64,000 nucleotides of DNA, taken from positions 91,292,001 to 91,356,000 of the forward strand of contig JAZHRO010000063.1 in assembly GCA_037157565.1 (NCBI GenBank). Direction: 5' to 3'. The notes under the pieces are model-generated. The model saw nothing but the letters and a program-made list of their open reading frames with translations. It was not told where the DNA came from and did not search any database. This document shows positions 1 through 12,083 of this stretch, piece by piece. The stretch is from Thalassia testudinum. Taxonomy: Eukaryota > Streptophyta > Magnoliopsida > Alismatales > Hydrocharitaceae. A program made the translations under genes and the position numbers. The number at the start of each line of letters is the position of its first letter. Within the stretch, counting starts at the first letter, position 1.

Positions 1-561
1 TATACTTTAGCCATCTGAACCCATTTTGACCAAAAACAGAGATTCAAACAGGAATTTACCTTGATTTGGACTCCTGTGCAATTTACCTAGTCAAACATAA
101 TCAAAACCCAAATCTAAGTTCACCATTAGATTCCTTGTGTCAAAATTAGGTCAACACCAAAATTTTAGCCTAATCAGAGTCCATCTTGACCTAGTTTATA
201 TTTTAGCCCTTTAAATCTCTGTTCATCACACCTAAGCCCCTAGGTTCCACATTTCCTTACCAACAAGCCCCTTGCTTTCTTGTCTTCTTCACAAGAAGAC
301 CCTTGTCGCCTGATTCCTAAAAAGAAACTTAAACCCAACATGCGCCAAATTCAATCGAAGATTCCTCCTTCTACAGGCAATCAAATCCTCCCAAAATTAG
401 AAGGATTAATCACCAAGAGATCCTCTACCATCTAAACTCAATTACAACTTTCCTTATGATGCACAAAGCCCAGACGAACTCAAAGAAAATGTGGGATTTT
501 CTTGTTTCCAAATCCTAATCCTACGCACCAATTCTTCCAAATTGAGCTTAGATTTGAGCTC

Positions 562-569
562 TATATAAG
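562..569 (+). promoter_or_regulatory. TATA box of LTR C, 5' copy
   Basis: TATATAAG stands here, and the same box in the same context is at 40821-40828 in the 3' LTR; an equivalent occurs on the minus strand at about 23979-23987 in the solo copy. Conservation in three copies of the LTR supports a Pol II core promoter that defined the U3/R boundary. Confidence 0.6.
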
Positions 570-975
570 CTCTTGATCTTCCCACAACTTCCTCAGCCAA
601 GTTTAGGCCAAAATCAACTGTTCTTCTCCAACTCTGGCTACCTCTGACCTCAGCTCTGGAGACTCCACTCGACCTCCCTCCTTCGACTGTCCAACAGCCA
701 ACTTGGACGGTCCACCATCTTCCTTTCTCTGTTTTCGTTCCTCACCAGCCATAGTAGGAGCTCTTTCCTCCCTCGTCGTCGCCGCTTCTCATCACTGGAG
801 GTCGTCATCTTCTTTGACTCCAACAAGTCACGTCAGAGTGATTCCCTTGCCCTATCGTCTAGATAAGTTCCTCTCTCTCTCCTCTTGCTCTCCAATTTCT
901 TTCTACACCCTTAGTTTCTAAGATCGACCTTCACACACGTCGTTCCACCATCATTTTTTCCATCTCCGACACGGG

Positions 976-2610
976 TGATAGGTCTACTTTAGTAAACATT
1001 AATTAGGCATAAGAACAATCAATTCCAAGATTAAATGTGACTTTAAGTATATAATACATTGAAAAATTAGTAGAGTCGTAATTTAGTATTCCTATATAAT
1101 TCTTTGATGGAATACATGTTGCATATAATTAAGTGTACTTATTGCAAGAGATAATTCGAAATAACATCTTACAGATAACAATTAAATTATAAGTGATTTT
1201 GTTGAGAAAGAAAATCAATGAAGGTTCATCAATTTCTAAAAATAAGAATGTCGTTGGATCTCTCTTTTCATATGATTTTCTCTTACCTTATTAACCTTTC
1301 TCTTTCATTTTTGTTTCCATGAAATCACGCTGATTGTTCTCTTTTTTAACATCATCATCTTCCCCCTGCGCTCCCGCGCCCACCCCCCACGGCTCCACCC
1401 AACAGCAACCTCTCCACCATCTATCTCGTCCATCCACCACGGCGCACCCAACAAACCCACCAACGCCACTGCGTGCCCTCCCTCCCACTGCCAGACCTTC
1501 GCCTAACAGAGCCGCAACCACCATCCTCGTTCCCTCTCACCACGACAGCACCGCGAGCCACCACCACCCACAGCAGCCTGACCACGCGATCCCCTTCCCT
1601 CCGACCGCGCGCTCCTACGTCCTCCCCTCTCAGCGAGAGAGATAGCAGCAGCCATCGCCGCGACCTCCGCCCCTGCCCTTCCTCTGCTTCCTCCGCTGAC
1701 TGCAATAGGAGGCTGAGAACGCCCTCCTACCACTAGACCTCCTCGTGTTGACAGCAGAGCAGACCTCCTCCACTGCGGCCTTCACCGTCCTCAACACCGC
1801 CCGATAGCACCACCGCGAGCCGGCCGCTCCTCCGCGCTCCGCCCTCGACGACGCGCCTCAGCCTCCTCTCCACGTACGTCCTCTGCGCACAGCACGACAT
1901 CCTTCACCCCCGCGCCGCCCGCAGCGCGTCTCCAGCAGCAACAGAGAAACCTCCCCCCACCGGCTACCTCTCCTCGCCGGTGACGACCCTTGCGTCGCCC
2001 CATCTGCCACGTGCGCCCTCGCCGTGCCCGCATCCACGCTCGCGCGCCACCAGCCCCTCGCACGCACCAGTAGAACCGCCGACAGACCCATCACCGTCGC
2101 CCCACCTACTCACCGTCCAGCCAACACCAGCCACCTCTCACTGCCACACCACCGTCATTTTGAAGCCCTCATCGATGCCGACCCCCACCGACCACCAGCC
2201 GGTTGCCGGCGTACTCCGTGCTCACGGCCGGGGGAAAGCACTTTCCCTGTTTTTGACCTCAATTAAAAATTACATTGAAGTGCCATTACCAAACTTCTTG
2301 GATTTTTTATTTTTATTATTTTATTGAGATGAAATTGTGAGATCTCATTTATTTTTTCTCGTATTTGTCTAAACTCTTTCTTTTTCCTCATTTCCTATTT
2401 GATTTGGATACAGATTTTGCACCTATGACTATGATTAATTTATGTGGATATCTTATTTGTATTTGTGCCTCCACGTGATACAACCTGATTTTTGTGATTC
2501 AATTTCAATACATTTTTAGTAATTTTTGATCGAAGATTTTCCACCACATTATTTACTATGACGATGTATTTTTCTGATATCATCTGATTAAAATGAAAAT
2601 TTCTTGATCA
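976..2610. repeat. GC-rich 1.6-kb insertion inside the 5' LTR of C
   Basis: Relative to the other two LTR C copies, this stretch is extra. It begins TGATAGG and ends TTGATCA, so it may itself be an LTR-like unit, but the flanking pentamers (acggg, acaag) do not match as a target duplication. Its outer parts are AT-rich while 1345-2240 is strikingly rich in C, G and CpG. Several overlapping ORFs exist on both strands of this core (for example 1334-1645 plus and 1421-1705 minus), but they are Pro/Ser/Arg-rich and typical of chance frames in GC-rich DNA. I do not recognise the unit. Confidence 0.5.
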
Positions 2611-3802
2611 ACAAGCTTCGATGAGCTCATGTTGGCTCCCTGGTCTACTAAATGCCACACCGCCATCACCATTACCTTCCCTGCACTTCCCAGAGTAAAA
2701 GCCCTCTCCTATTTGGAGTTTTGATCATCTGAAACTCCAGCCAACCAACCCACGTTGCCGTTGTCCCCTCAGACCTTGACCGACCACCACGCACCTCCAC
2801 ACATCAAATAAACACCGCCACCTCACTCTAATCTTCACAGCAACCATCCTGAGCTTTTTAATTGGGGCATTAAGCTCGTGTTTTGATTTCTAGGTCTTTG
2901 CTGGAAACACGCTCAACGCTGCCACCGCCTATTGTTGTACATCGATCTCCTCCCCCAACTCCACCTCCAGTAGCAGTGGACCACATCTACAAAGCTTTCC
3001 CGAGCCTCAATTGAAGCATATAGTAGAAGTAGCAGTGTCAATTCGAGATTCATCCATCTGCAGTTACAGCATGAAGAAGGCCTAGGAGTTTAGTCGCACA
3101 TCTGGAACGCCTGAAAAAAATTCACTACTTAACGTTTCACGTGTTAAGGCTATTTGCCTTCAAAACACTGGGATCAGGTCCCTACCCCTCACGAGCCACA
3201 CACGTGCCCTCGCTTATGCTCACGCCACGTGGGACTGGGTCGGTTTGAACCTAGTCTAAATAAGGTCTAATCTAGTCTAGTCTGGTCTAATTCTGAGAGA
3301 AAGAGAGGGCTTATTCTGAGAGAGAAGGGGGGGTTTTACTCTTGGGATTTATGCCTAAGTACTTAGGCAAATTTGTGAAGGGTTTATTCTGAGAGAGACG
3401 TCTGAAGGCTTTGGAATTAAACGTTTAAGACCATCTAGTGGCTTGAATTGACTGTTTAATTGAGGTATCTGATGCCCTTTGAGATATTTGATATTGAGCT
3501 TGAGTTGAGAGAATAGCTTGATTATTAAGTGAAACATTGGTGGTTCTAACCACCATTCCTTTTGCATTTTCTCTCTCTACATTATTCTTGTTCTATGACT
3601 CTTGGTATATGTTGAATATATTTCATATTGAGTTTTTTATTATTCACTACTTTTCTGTGCTCATCATATCATTTGATCAGTGATTGGATTGCAATAACTT
3701 GTTCCCTGTGAACGACCTTAAGAACTCACATTTTTCGAGCTTTACAATTTTCATTGCTATACTACGATGAGACTCCAAAGCAACGATGGATACCATGCAA
3801 CA

Positions 3803-4685
3803 TTTTGGCATAGTTATCAGGAAGCAACGTGGATTTTAGTCACTAATCGCACTTTCTGATTTGATTTTAACTTGCTATATCTGTTTGTTGTGTTGTTGCT
3901 TGATGAACTTGAAGATTGATACCTCGAGCAACCACACCAGGGGCAGGCAACCACATTCCCTTCTTCTTTAAGCCCCTCCTCTCTTGGAAAGATTGAAAGA
4001 GAAATCAATTAGGATGAACTTGCCTTATTCATTTAGTAATCATCATTCAAGTTTCCTGATTTGATTTGACTGATTGATTAGAGATCCCCATCCTAATACT
4101 TACACCTATTAGGGATATAAGGTCTCTTGGGCTATTCACCTTCTTGATTGAGCCCAACGTACCATCTTTGGAAGAATTGGACTTGGAAATAGAGCTAATC
4201 TAGGGTTCCTTCATTAGGGTTTCAAGGACTAGTACACACTTGCCTACTTAAAAAGGAATATATTCCCACATTGTGTGCTACCCAAGCCCTTACTTGAATC
4301 AATCTAATCAAGTGGACCCTAAAATCAAGGCTCTATAATGACTTGGATCATTAAAATTTGGGGCCTAATAACTTGTTTGAGAACCAATTCAGGGTGATTT
4401 GGGTTCTTGACCCAAACCTCATCCTCAACTTTTGGACATGTCAGGTGAAGTTGGTTTACTTGGTGAATCAACAAACTTCCAAATTAGGTCACAAATTGAA
4501 TTAACTTCTAACTCAAGTGAAATTCAAGGTACAAGTAGGATTATAACTGGTAGACTTAGGATTCAAGCTCACACATTTCGGTCTACTTGGAATCGCTGTG
4601 ACTTGGTCGGGTGCCAGAAACGTTGTAACTCGTGGGGATGCTCTATCATGTAGGGGTCTTTGCAGGACTCTCCCTTCTTGGCTGC
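3803..4685 (+). other. PBS and first part of the 5' leader of element C
   Basis: Directly after the LTR, 3806-3822 reads like the tRNA-Asp-type PBS seen in the other elements, with about 10 of 17 bases kept and most differences being transitions. The rest is non-coding leader of the Athila type, with short stop-filled frames. The ORF at 4432-4653 has no recognisable domain. The leader is interrupted at 4685 by element M and resumes at 11789. Confidence 0.55.
4681..4685 (+). repeat. Target-site duplication of element M, left copy
   Basis: The pentamer gctgc precedes the 5' LTR of M and recurs at 11784-11788 directly after its 3' LTR. This is the 5-bp duplication expected from a retroviral-type integrase and fixes the ends of M. 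Confidence 0.85.
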
Positions 4686-6069
4686 TAATATAGACACATC
4701 TATTTAGGCTAAAATGTCTATTTATGTATGTTCCTAGGCTTAGACTTGCATCCCATATTATAAATATTGCATAGCATGCATAATTTTGCATTTCGAGTAG
4801 TTGTGTATAGTGTAGGTTAATTGCATCCTTTTTCTGGTCATGAGAGAAGGAGATTTATTTCGGAGCCTCGGATTGACGATCCAACCGTACGGATCTGGTC
4901 AAGACGACGATCGGAGTCCAACTCCTCCGAAATCACCTTAATTGGAGTCCCGTAGCATCATATGCAGTCCAAGGAAGATCAATGGCCAAGGGACTAGGTG
5001 ACATAATTCGGAGCTTCAAATGACAAACCCGACTGCGCGGATGAATTTGAGCCGACAATCGCAGCCCAACGGCGCAAAAGTCAACTCAATCCAACCTTTG
5101 TAGTAGCCCCTACAACGAAAAGAAGATAGACGGTCACATGGTGCAACCTAGGCCACCTATGCGCATGCACCGCCACCACACGTGCACAGTAGTGCAGACA
5201 CGCGTGTGCAGCGGCAGCCCATGCAAGCGCGTAGCGCGCGGAGGCACGTGCCAGCGTGGGCGTGTGGGCTATTTTGAGTGACATTTGCGGCGGATCTTCA
5301 ACGATGTTTATGACCGTCACTAAATGTCTTGTATACGAACTTGATTCTTTCCTCCACTATAAAAGGACCCCAACCCCTCCCATTTTTCTTCATCTCTTCC
5401 TTTCTTCCTCTCACCACCTCCAAGGCTCTAGAGAGAGCTTGTCCCAAGCCTGGGATGCTCCTCTAGAGTAGAAAATCAAATAGTTTTCCCTCCCCTCATC
5501 CCCATTCGTGGAGCATCCCATGGCCATCCTCTCATCACCCTTCGGGAAGAAGATCCTCGCCACGACGCCGTCCTACCCCATTCTCTGTCCTCCGGCTCTA
5601 TCCCCGTTCGTCCTGCTCCTCACCACCTTCTTCCAAGCGACGTCAGAGCGAGTTGTCCTCCAAGCAACCGTCGAGGGGGATTTCTCTCATCTCATTCCAT
5701 CTTTTTACGCTTTCATAGTGTAGATTTTCCTATTTCATAGTTGTAAAAAAGCAGTTGTTCATGAATAGATGATTGTTTCTCTCTCTCTCTTTCTCCCCCT
5801 CTCTCTTATCTTTTTGCAAGTAGATAAAGTTTTCATCGACCTAATCTCTTGCTTGATAAAAATACAAAAAAATTAGAAAAGATAAAAATGACCAAAAACA
5901 AATAAAAGAGAAACGTGGATTTTCAAACCAAATGTTTGCCTCCCCGTGTTTGACCCGGGACTCACATTTTGAGTTTCGGTTATAAATTTTATCTGATAGA
6001 CGCGTTTTGCGAGCTACGACGACGAGTCCTCCAAAACCCAAATTTGAATTCACGAAACATGCCTAATCA
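4686..6069 (+). repeat. 5' LTR of non-autonomous Ty3 element M
   Basis: This 1384-bp repeat pairs with 10370-11783. It starts TAATATAGAC (the partner has the canonical TGATATAGAC) and ends CCTAATCA. A TATAAAAGG box at 5358-5366 is conserved in the partner at 11089-11097. A GC-rich block around 5130-5260 is full of CACGTG, TGCA and GCGC palindromes. A diverged relative of this LTR is solo LTR H at 27335-28906. The short ORFs inside it are chance frames. Confidence 0.9.
5358..5366 (+). promoter_or_regulatory. TATA box of LTR M
   Basis: TATAAAAGG follows a pyrimidine-rich run and is followed by a CT-rich tract, the usual layout of a plant LTR promoter. The same box is at 11089-11097 in the 3' LTR. 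Confidence 0.65.
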
Positions 6070-6072
6070 TTT

Positions 6073-6089
6073 TGGTGCCGTTGCCGGGG
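6073..6089 (+). other. Primer-binding site of element M, tRNA-Asp type
   Basis: TGGTGCCGTTGCCGGGG differs in one base from TGGCGCCGTTGCCGGGG, the complement of the 3' end of plant tRNA-Asp and the known primer site of Athila-type Ty3 elements. It lies three bases after the 5' LTR. This assigns M to the Athila-like lineage although it encodes no RT. Confidence 0.85.
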
Positions 6090-7277
6090 AGGCAACGCTC
6101 TTTGGTTTTTCTCACATTTTTTCCGCGTTACCTAACTTTTATCTCACTTTTTCTCTAATCTTACTATGATTGCAAGCACTCTTCCGAGGTAAACCAAAGC
6201 AGTTAGATCGGAGAAAAGTGCAGATGAAGGTTCTGTAAGTTTCCCCCACTAATAACTCAAACCCAAATCAACTTAGGTGCTTTTTATAAACCCTTGGATA
6301 GATTTGGTTGTTTGTTTGCCACCTCCACTCATCTCACCCCTGCATATAAAAAAAAAACTCTTCTCTTGTGGGATTTTCTGAAAGCTATACACTTAACACC
6401 CACAAACTTCTCACCCTAAGGTGCACAATCACATCGATTCTACCACTTAACCAGGATCTGACCTGTGGACCTGGTACACTTAACTAAACAAATAAATGAG
6501 TAGAAATCTGAATAGGTCAAACATTCTTGTGTGCCTTAACTAAGTGGTGCAACAGGCCAATTGCTTGAGTTGTTTGGGCCGCACCACTCAATTTAAAATT
6601 GATCCATCAAGTAGCTTGCCTCTTAGGGTTGATTTTTAGGGTTGAACCAGGCACTCCACATTTTTTCTGATTTCTAAAGGAATATATCAACACCAGTGCT
6701 TTCAAAACTTGGAGTGTTCTACTGAACCTTGATTGAATACACCTAAAGATTAAACCCTAAAAGCTACTAAATAAGGTTGAATCCTAAAAGACACATCACC
6801 AAATAACCTTGTTTGTAAACCCTGGTTGTGCACATACACACATTTGAATTAATCATTAAGGGCACAACCCATCTAAAGGGCCCATCACATTCCAAGAGCA
6901 CAATCATCCTAAGCCTAACTAAAATTGAGTAGACGTTGGCGTTAAGGATTGATTTGCTCTTCAGGGCTCAGACTGAGATTTTTTTCAATTAATCTGCTTA
7001 TGCTGGTCCATCTGATGTCTAGCTAGGGGAGTAGCATCAAACGACCGCGATTGGGGGGTACATTAAGAACCGGTGGTGCAAGCTAAAGGAAGAAACTTCT
7101 CCCCAGTCCCTCCTTCTAACTGGTTGGATTGACTGGATAAAAGTAGACTAAATCGTTTATAATCTCAAGATGGGTCCTGGGAATCTGTAGGTCTTTAGGC
7201 TAACTCACCTAAGGATAGGGTTGATTTCTTCTACTGTAGGACTCCTTTCCCTTTTCTGATTTCCCTCTTACTCCACA
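6090..7277 (+). other. Non-coding leader of element M
   Basis: About 1.2 kb between PBS and first ORF has no sustained reading frame. It resembles in layout the leaders of K (47595-48973) and J (56251-58020): a T-rich start, then phrases close to 'cctaagcct...aactaaaattg' and a 'taggtctttagg' stretch before the ORF. Long leaders are common in Athila-type elements. Confidence 0.6.
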
Positions 7278-8991
7278 ATGTATCCTTCCACATCTTTCAC
7301 ACATTTCCAATCCTACCCTCCTACCACCACTTATCTCCAAGATGATTGCTATCCCGACTTGACTTGTAATTACCCATCCACTAGTAGGGATAACTTTGAT
7401 TGGGGATATGAATCTGAACCTCAGTGTCTAGGGCCTAACCCTGGACAATAAGAGTATGATTACTATCCTTCCTAGAGCTACAATAATTATAGATCTTGAT
7501 CCTTTGATGATCAAACCAACCTAATCTACAATCAAGAAGGATATAATGATTATAACACCTACCCTCTCCAGTATTTCACTGAATATAGGTCGCCACCATC
7601 CTTTAAACACCCTAGAACGACCTACTTTCAGGGAGGGACTCGAGAACCCCGACATCTTGACTCCCCTAGATTTAACCCAAACCCACCCAACCCTAAATCG
7701 AACCAGTCGGTTCAGGTGAACCAGATCCAAGATAGGGTGTTGGCTAACTTGAGGAACATCATACAATCTTTAGAAGCCTAGCCAACACCATGCACTGAAG
7801 CATTGGAGCCTATGATAAAAGTGATTGATGAGCTGAATAGCTCTTTATTAGATTTGCTCCAAAGCGTTAAGGATAGGGACCTGGGTGAGTTTCTTCTTGG
7901 GAAATTGTCGAGGTTGAGGATGAAATTTGTGGTTGCCCTAGTCAAATCTTGGGATGATTCTCAAGATGAACTCCCTTCAAGAGAGCCAATGTTTGAACCT
8001 GCTCAAGCACCTGTCGGGGGGGATACATTTTCTGAAATTGGGGATGACCAGGTTGGGCTAGAGCAACCCATTGAGGATGAATCGATTGATTCACCTGAGA
8101 TCCCTAAGCCAGGGAGCAAGGAAAAATGTCTCTTTGAACCAGGAAATGACAATCGATTTTGAGACATATATAAATGAGGATCATGAATTCTTTGATTCTG
8201 AGGGTGAAGAATCTTTTAGTGAAGTCTCATTTGAACTCAAGGAAGAGGATTCTAGTGAGACAATCGGGCTCGAGGAGTAGAACGAACTATTTGATAGCCC
8301 AATCATTGAAGATTATGATCATGTTGGGGCTGACTTGGACGATTCGAATCCTGATGATTCAATCAGTAACCCCATTCCTTAAACACACCCTAAAGAATTG
8401 GATGATGATATTTTTGAGATCACCAAACCCAAGTTAATCCTGATTCAGCCATAATTGTTGGACTTGGGTACTTTAGATGGGGTGTATAACTATTTGGAAG
8501 TCCCGGAAACATTGATTTCGGAGGATAGGAAATTGGAATTAAAAATCTGGGAAGCTAATTTTGAGGGAACTTTGATTTTGGATCTAAGGGTTCCTGTTGA
8601 CCTGAAACCATCTACTTTCTACCAGGACCCTTACGATATCTTTCACGTGCAACCTAAGCTCAAAATAACTGATTATTTTTCTGAGCTGAATGTTAAGAGA
8701 ACATCTGAACCTATTGAACCATCTTTACCCATTGTTCGACACTTTGGTCTTGGGTTGCACACCACAAAATCGCAGGCCCGGCCCTGCATGTTTCACAACA
8801 ATCTTAGGTTCTGGGTGATTTTCATCCAGAACCTTAGAACCACTCGACCTTGGGGCATGGGTCTGCATCATAATTTGGTCCACATATGTGAACATCTTCT
8901 GTTGGCGAGTTGGAGGATCAATATTTTTATTTTGATTCTGACCAATACTTGTGAATTCTCAATTTCTTCTTTGTATGTATATTATGCCTAG
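7278..8991 (+). pseudogene. Acidic orphan ORF of element M (decayed)
   Basis: One frame runs from ATG at 7278 to 8162 with four in-frame stops before 7803, then continues one frame over from about 8130 to 8991. The deduced protein is Tyr/Pro/Asn-rich at the N terminus, then very acidic (Asp/Glu) over roughly residues 180-390. A tail follows with the pattern GLHHNLVHICEHL near 8857, which recurs as LHHDLVFIYGHL on the minus strand near 26290. No CCHC knuckle, protease DxG motif or RT motif is visible. It sits where gag would be. A similarly built ORF is at 30407-31705 (minus). Function unknown; it could be a diverged Gag-like or accessory protein of a non-autonomous element. Confidence 0.6.
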
Positions 8992-10369
8992 CTGTGTATA
9001 CTCTCTTCTCTCTATGGAGTTGACCGGATTTTCACGATACTCAGGTGATATTCTGTTTACTTCGCCCTTTTCATGTCTCTATTTTTACAATGAGGACATT
9101 GCATCATTTAGGCATAAGGGGTGGATACTTCATCCTGAAATCATTTTGTTAACTCCGTAGAATTTCTTTTAGTTTCTTTTTAAAAAAAATTCAAAAAGAT
9201 AAAAAAATATAGAAAATAGAATTAGGAGAAGAGAACTTAGGCATTTAGACGTTATTAACTTTAGGAAATGATACGATAGGACCTAGACACTTAGACTCTT
9301 CAGGCCTTCGGTCTTAATTAGCCTGGGTGTCCACTCGAATGTGGACTTAGTCTTGAGTCCTCGCCAATTCAAATTCATTTTTAAGTTGGCTAATAAATTG
9401 GGATGATAAGTATGTGACTTATCAACCTGCCCTCTAATTTGAAGGGATTTTAAGTCTAAGCATCTACACACTATTCGCACTGACTCACTTTTCGATGATT
9501 TCTTCGAAAATTGGGTAGCTAATGAACTATCTAGGGTGGTATGGCTGGCAAGGTTTCGGTGGTAACAACTCATCAGTCGGTTGTCCAGAGCCCAACCACA
9601 AGATCATTTTCGTCGTACTGCCTTTAGGTAAATCTTAGATTAGGAAAGCCACCTACTTAGAAAAAAAAAAGAAAAAGAAAAAGAAAAAAATAGAAAAAGG
9701 AGAAAATAAATAAAAATAAACAAATAAAACCATACTTCACTGCATGAGTATGGCTGACAAGTTCCTGTGGGTAACAGCCCATTGGTCAGTTGTCCAAAGC
9801 CAGCTCACAAAAATGCACAATAATTCCCAAAACACTTAGGGATGAAGAGGGGAAGTAGAATAAATTGAGGAGATATACACTGGGTTTGCCCTTATGTTGA
9901 CCCCATAAATAAAAGAAGTAGGTAGAAAGCTACCGTTCAAAAAGATAAACCTCTAGGCAAGGTCACCTAGGGTCGTAGAAACCTGAAGTCCGTTTTAACG
10001 ACCGCCTAGTGAGTCTTTCACTCTTTTCACTAGATGGTTAGCACTTAGAGTCCTTTTTGAGTCTTGGGCGAGTCGGGTAGCTATAAAAAGTTATCCTGGA
10101 ACTCTCAAACTTCAAAAGTACAAAAAAATTAGAAAAGAAGAAAAATAAAAAAAATGTATCTTCCCTTTTCAAATAAGGCGAGGACTTGGGCGGTTTGCAT
10201 TCTGGTAGGCACCCGGGTATTGTTGAGTTTTCGTTGTTTAGGACCTTAATTGAAATTTTCTATTGTTAATAAACGACTTAGGCCTAAGTGATGTAATCCT
10301 AATTTTTATTTTATACATAGCATGTAGTTTAATTTTGCTAGGGACTAACAAAAGATAGGCATGGGGGTA
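8992..10369 (+). other. 3' untranslated region of element M with internal and terminal polypurine tracts
   Basis: No gene is present. An 'aatgaggacattgca' phrase at about 9089 is followed by a polypurine-like ggcataaggggtgg near 9112-9125. An A/G-rich tract covers 9655-9730. Two imperfect 60-bp direct repeats start near 9540 and 9750 ('atggctg[gc/ac]aag'...'cacaa'). The terminal polypurine tract, aaagataggcatgggggta, ends at 10369, right before the 3' LTR. Confidence 0.75.
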
Positions 10370-11783
10370 TGATATAGACACATCTATTTAGGTTAAAATG
10401 CCTATTTATGCATGTTCCTAGGCTTAGATTTGCATTCTATATTATAAATATTACATAACATGCATCATTTTGCATTTAGAGTAGTTGTGTATACTTTAGG
10501 TTAATTGCATCCTTTTTGTAGTCAAGAGAGAAGGAGATTTATTTTGGAGCCTCGGATTGACGATTCAACCGTACGGATCTGATTAGGACGACGATTGGAG
10601 TCCAACGCCTCTGAAATCACCTTGATTGGAGTCCCGTGCACCATATGTAGTCTGAGGAAGATCAATGGCCAAGGGACTAGGTGACATAATTCGAAGCTTC
10701 AAATGATAAATTTGAGTGCGTGGATGGATTCGGGTCGACGATCGCAGCCCAACGACGTGAAAATTTACTTAATCCAACCTCTGTAGCAGCCCTTACAATG
10801 AAAAGAAGATGGACGACCCAAATCGCACCACGTGGCGCAACCTAGGCTGCCCATGCACATGCATGGGCCATCGCACGTGCACAACACCATGGGCACGCGC
10901 ACGTGCGCAGCAGCAGCCCACGCAAGTGTGTAGCGTCCGGAGGTGCCCGACATGATGCGTGGAGCGCGCGCTAGTGCAATAGCAGCATGGGCTCGTGGGT
11001 TGTCTTCAGCAACGTTTGCGGCGGTTCTTCAGCGATGTTTATGACCGTCACTAAATGTCCTGCATACGAATTTGACTCTTTCCTCCACTATAAAAGGACC
11101 CCTACCCCTCCCATTTTTCTTCATCTCTTCCTTTCTTCCTCTCACCACTTCCAAGGCTTTAGAGAGAGCTTGTCCCAAGCTCGAGTTGCTCCTCTAGAGT
11201 AGAAAATCAAATAGTTTTCCCTCCCCTTGTTCCCATTTGTGGAGCATCTCGTGGTCGTCCTCTCACCGCCCTTCGGGAAGAAGATCCGTGCCGCGACACC
11301 ATCCTGCCCCATCCTCCGTCCTCTGACTCCATCCCCGTTCATCCTGCTCCTCACCACCTTCTTCCAGGCGACATCAGAGTGAGTCGTCCTCCAAGCAACC
11401 ATTGAGCAGGATTTATCTCATCTCATTCTATCTTTTTACGCTTTCATAGTGTAGATTTTCCTACTTTCGTAGTTGTAACAAACAGTTATTAATGAATAGA
11501 TGATTGTTTCTCTCTCTCTTATCTTTTTGCAAGTAGATAAAGTTTTCATCGACCAAATCTCTTGCTTGATAAAAATACAAAAAAATTAGACAAGATAAAA
11601 ATGACCAAAAATAATTAAAAGAGAAACGTGGATTTTCAAAACCAAATGTTCGCCTCCTCGTGTTCGACCCAAGACTCACATTTCAAGTTTCGGTTATAAA
11701 TTTTATCTAATAGACGCGTTTTGTGAGCTACGACGACGGGTCTTCCAAAACCTAAATTTGAATTCGCGAAACACGCCTAATTA
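10370..11783 (+). repeat. 3' LTR of element M
   Basis: This 1414-bp repeat begins TGATATAGAC and ends CCTAATTA (one transition away from CA), and matches the 5' LTR over its whole length with many substitutions, so the insertion is not recent. It is followed by the duplicate gctgc at 11784-11788. TATAAAAGG is at 11089-11097. Confidence 0.9.
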
Positions 11784-12083
11784 GCTGCCCATGTAATTCT
11801 CGGGTGAGTGAGTTTCTGATCCAGAGGACCATCTACCTCGAATTGCCATAGTCATCCAACCTTGTTGGGTGACTTGATTGGGTCAAATACACATTATGTC
11901 CCTCATATGATTCCATAGTACATGCACTAGAGGAGGTCCTTAAGACCAGTCTTGAGACCTTCATTAGCAGTTCACTCTCGTTAGGGTTAAGCCCCGGCTT
12001 AATTGTTCGGATTCCCATCCAGTCAAATCGAAATCTCTTTTGATCATTCCACATCTGAGCCCAATTCTCCATCCTCTACTTCC
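11784..12083 (+). other. Right TSD of M and remainder of the leader of element C
   Basis: The gctgc duplicate (11784-11788) is followed by about 295 bp of non-coding leader that rejoins 4680 once M is removed. No feature beyond short chance frames is visible before the gag start at 12084. Confidence 0.6.

Larger units (their letters stand above)
1..3802 (+). repeat. 5' LTR of Ty3 element C (start outside window)
   Basis: This long terminal repeat is cut by the window edge. It aligns along its whole length with the complete copy at 39873-42431 and, in reverse orientation, with the solo copy at 22984-24944. By comparison with the 39873 copy about 395 bp are missing before base 1. It ends in CA at 3802, right before a degenerate tRNA-Asp-type primer-binding site, so it is a 5' LTR. 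It carries a 1.6-kb insertion (976-2610) that the other copies lack. A TATATAAG box lies at 562-569. The short ORFs in it lack family features and are not counted as genes. Confidence 0.85.
4686..11783 (+). mobile_element. Complete non-autonomous Athila-like Ty3 retrotransposon M
   Basis: A 7.1-kb element with both LTRs, PBS, terminal polypurine tract and perfect 5-bp target duplication. The 4.3-kb interior has only an acidic orphan ORF and no protease, RT, RNase H or integrase. It must have been mobilised by proteins from another element, most simply an Athila-like one such as K, which shares the PBS type. It is inserted in the leader of element C, so it is younger than C. Confidence 0.9.

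Noticed and set aside
1334..2327. Cluster of overlapping ORFs on both strands in GC-rich DNA
   Set aside because: Pro/Ser/Thr/Arg-rich low-complexity products in mutually overlapping frames, absent from the other LTR copies and without domain; typical chance ORFs.
7521..7766. Minus-strand ORF in element M
   Set aside because: Overlaps the plus-strand acidic frame that continues across the region in one frame; antisense shadow.
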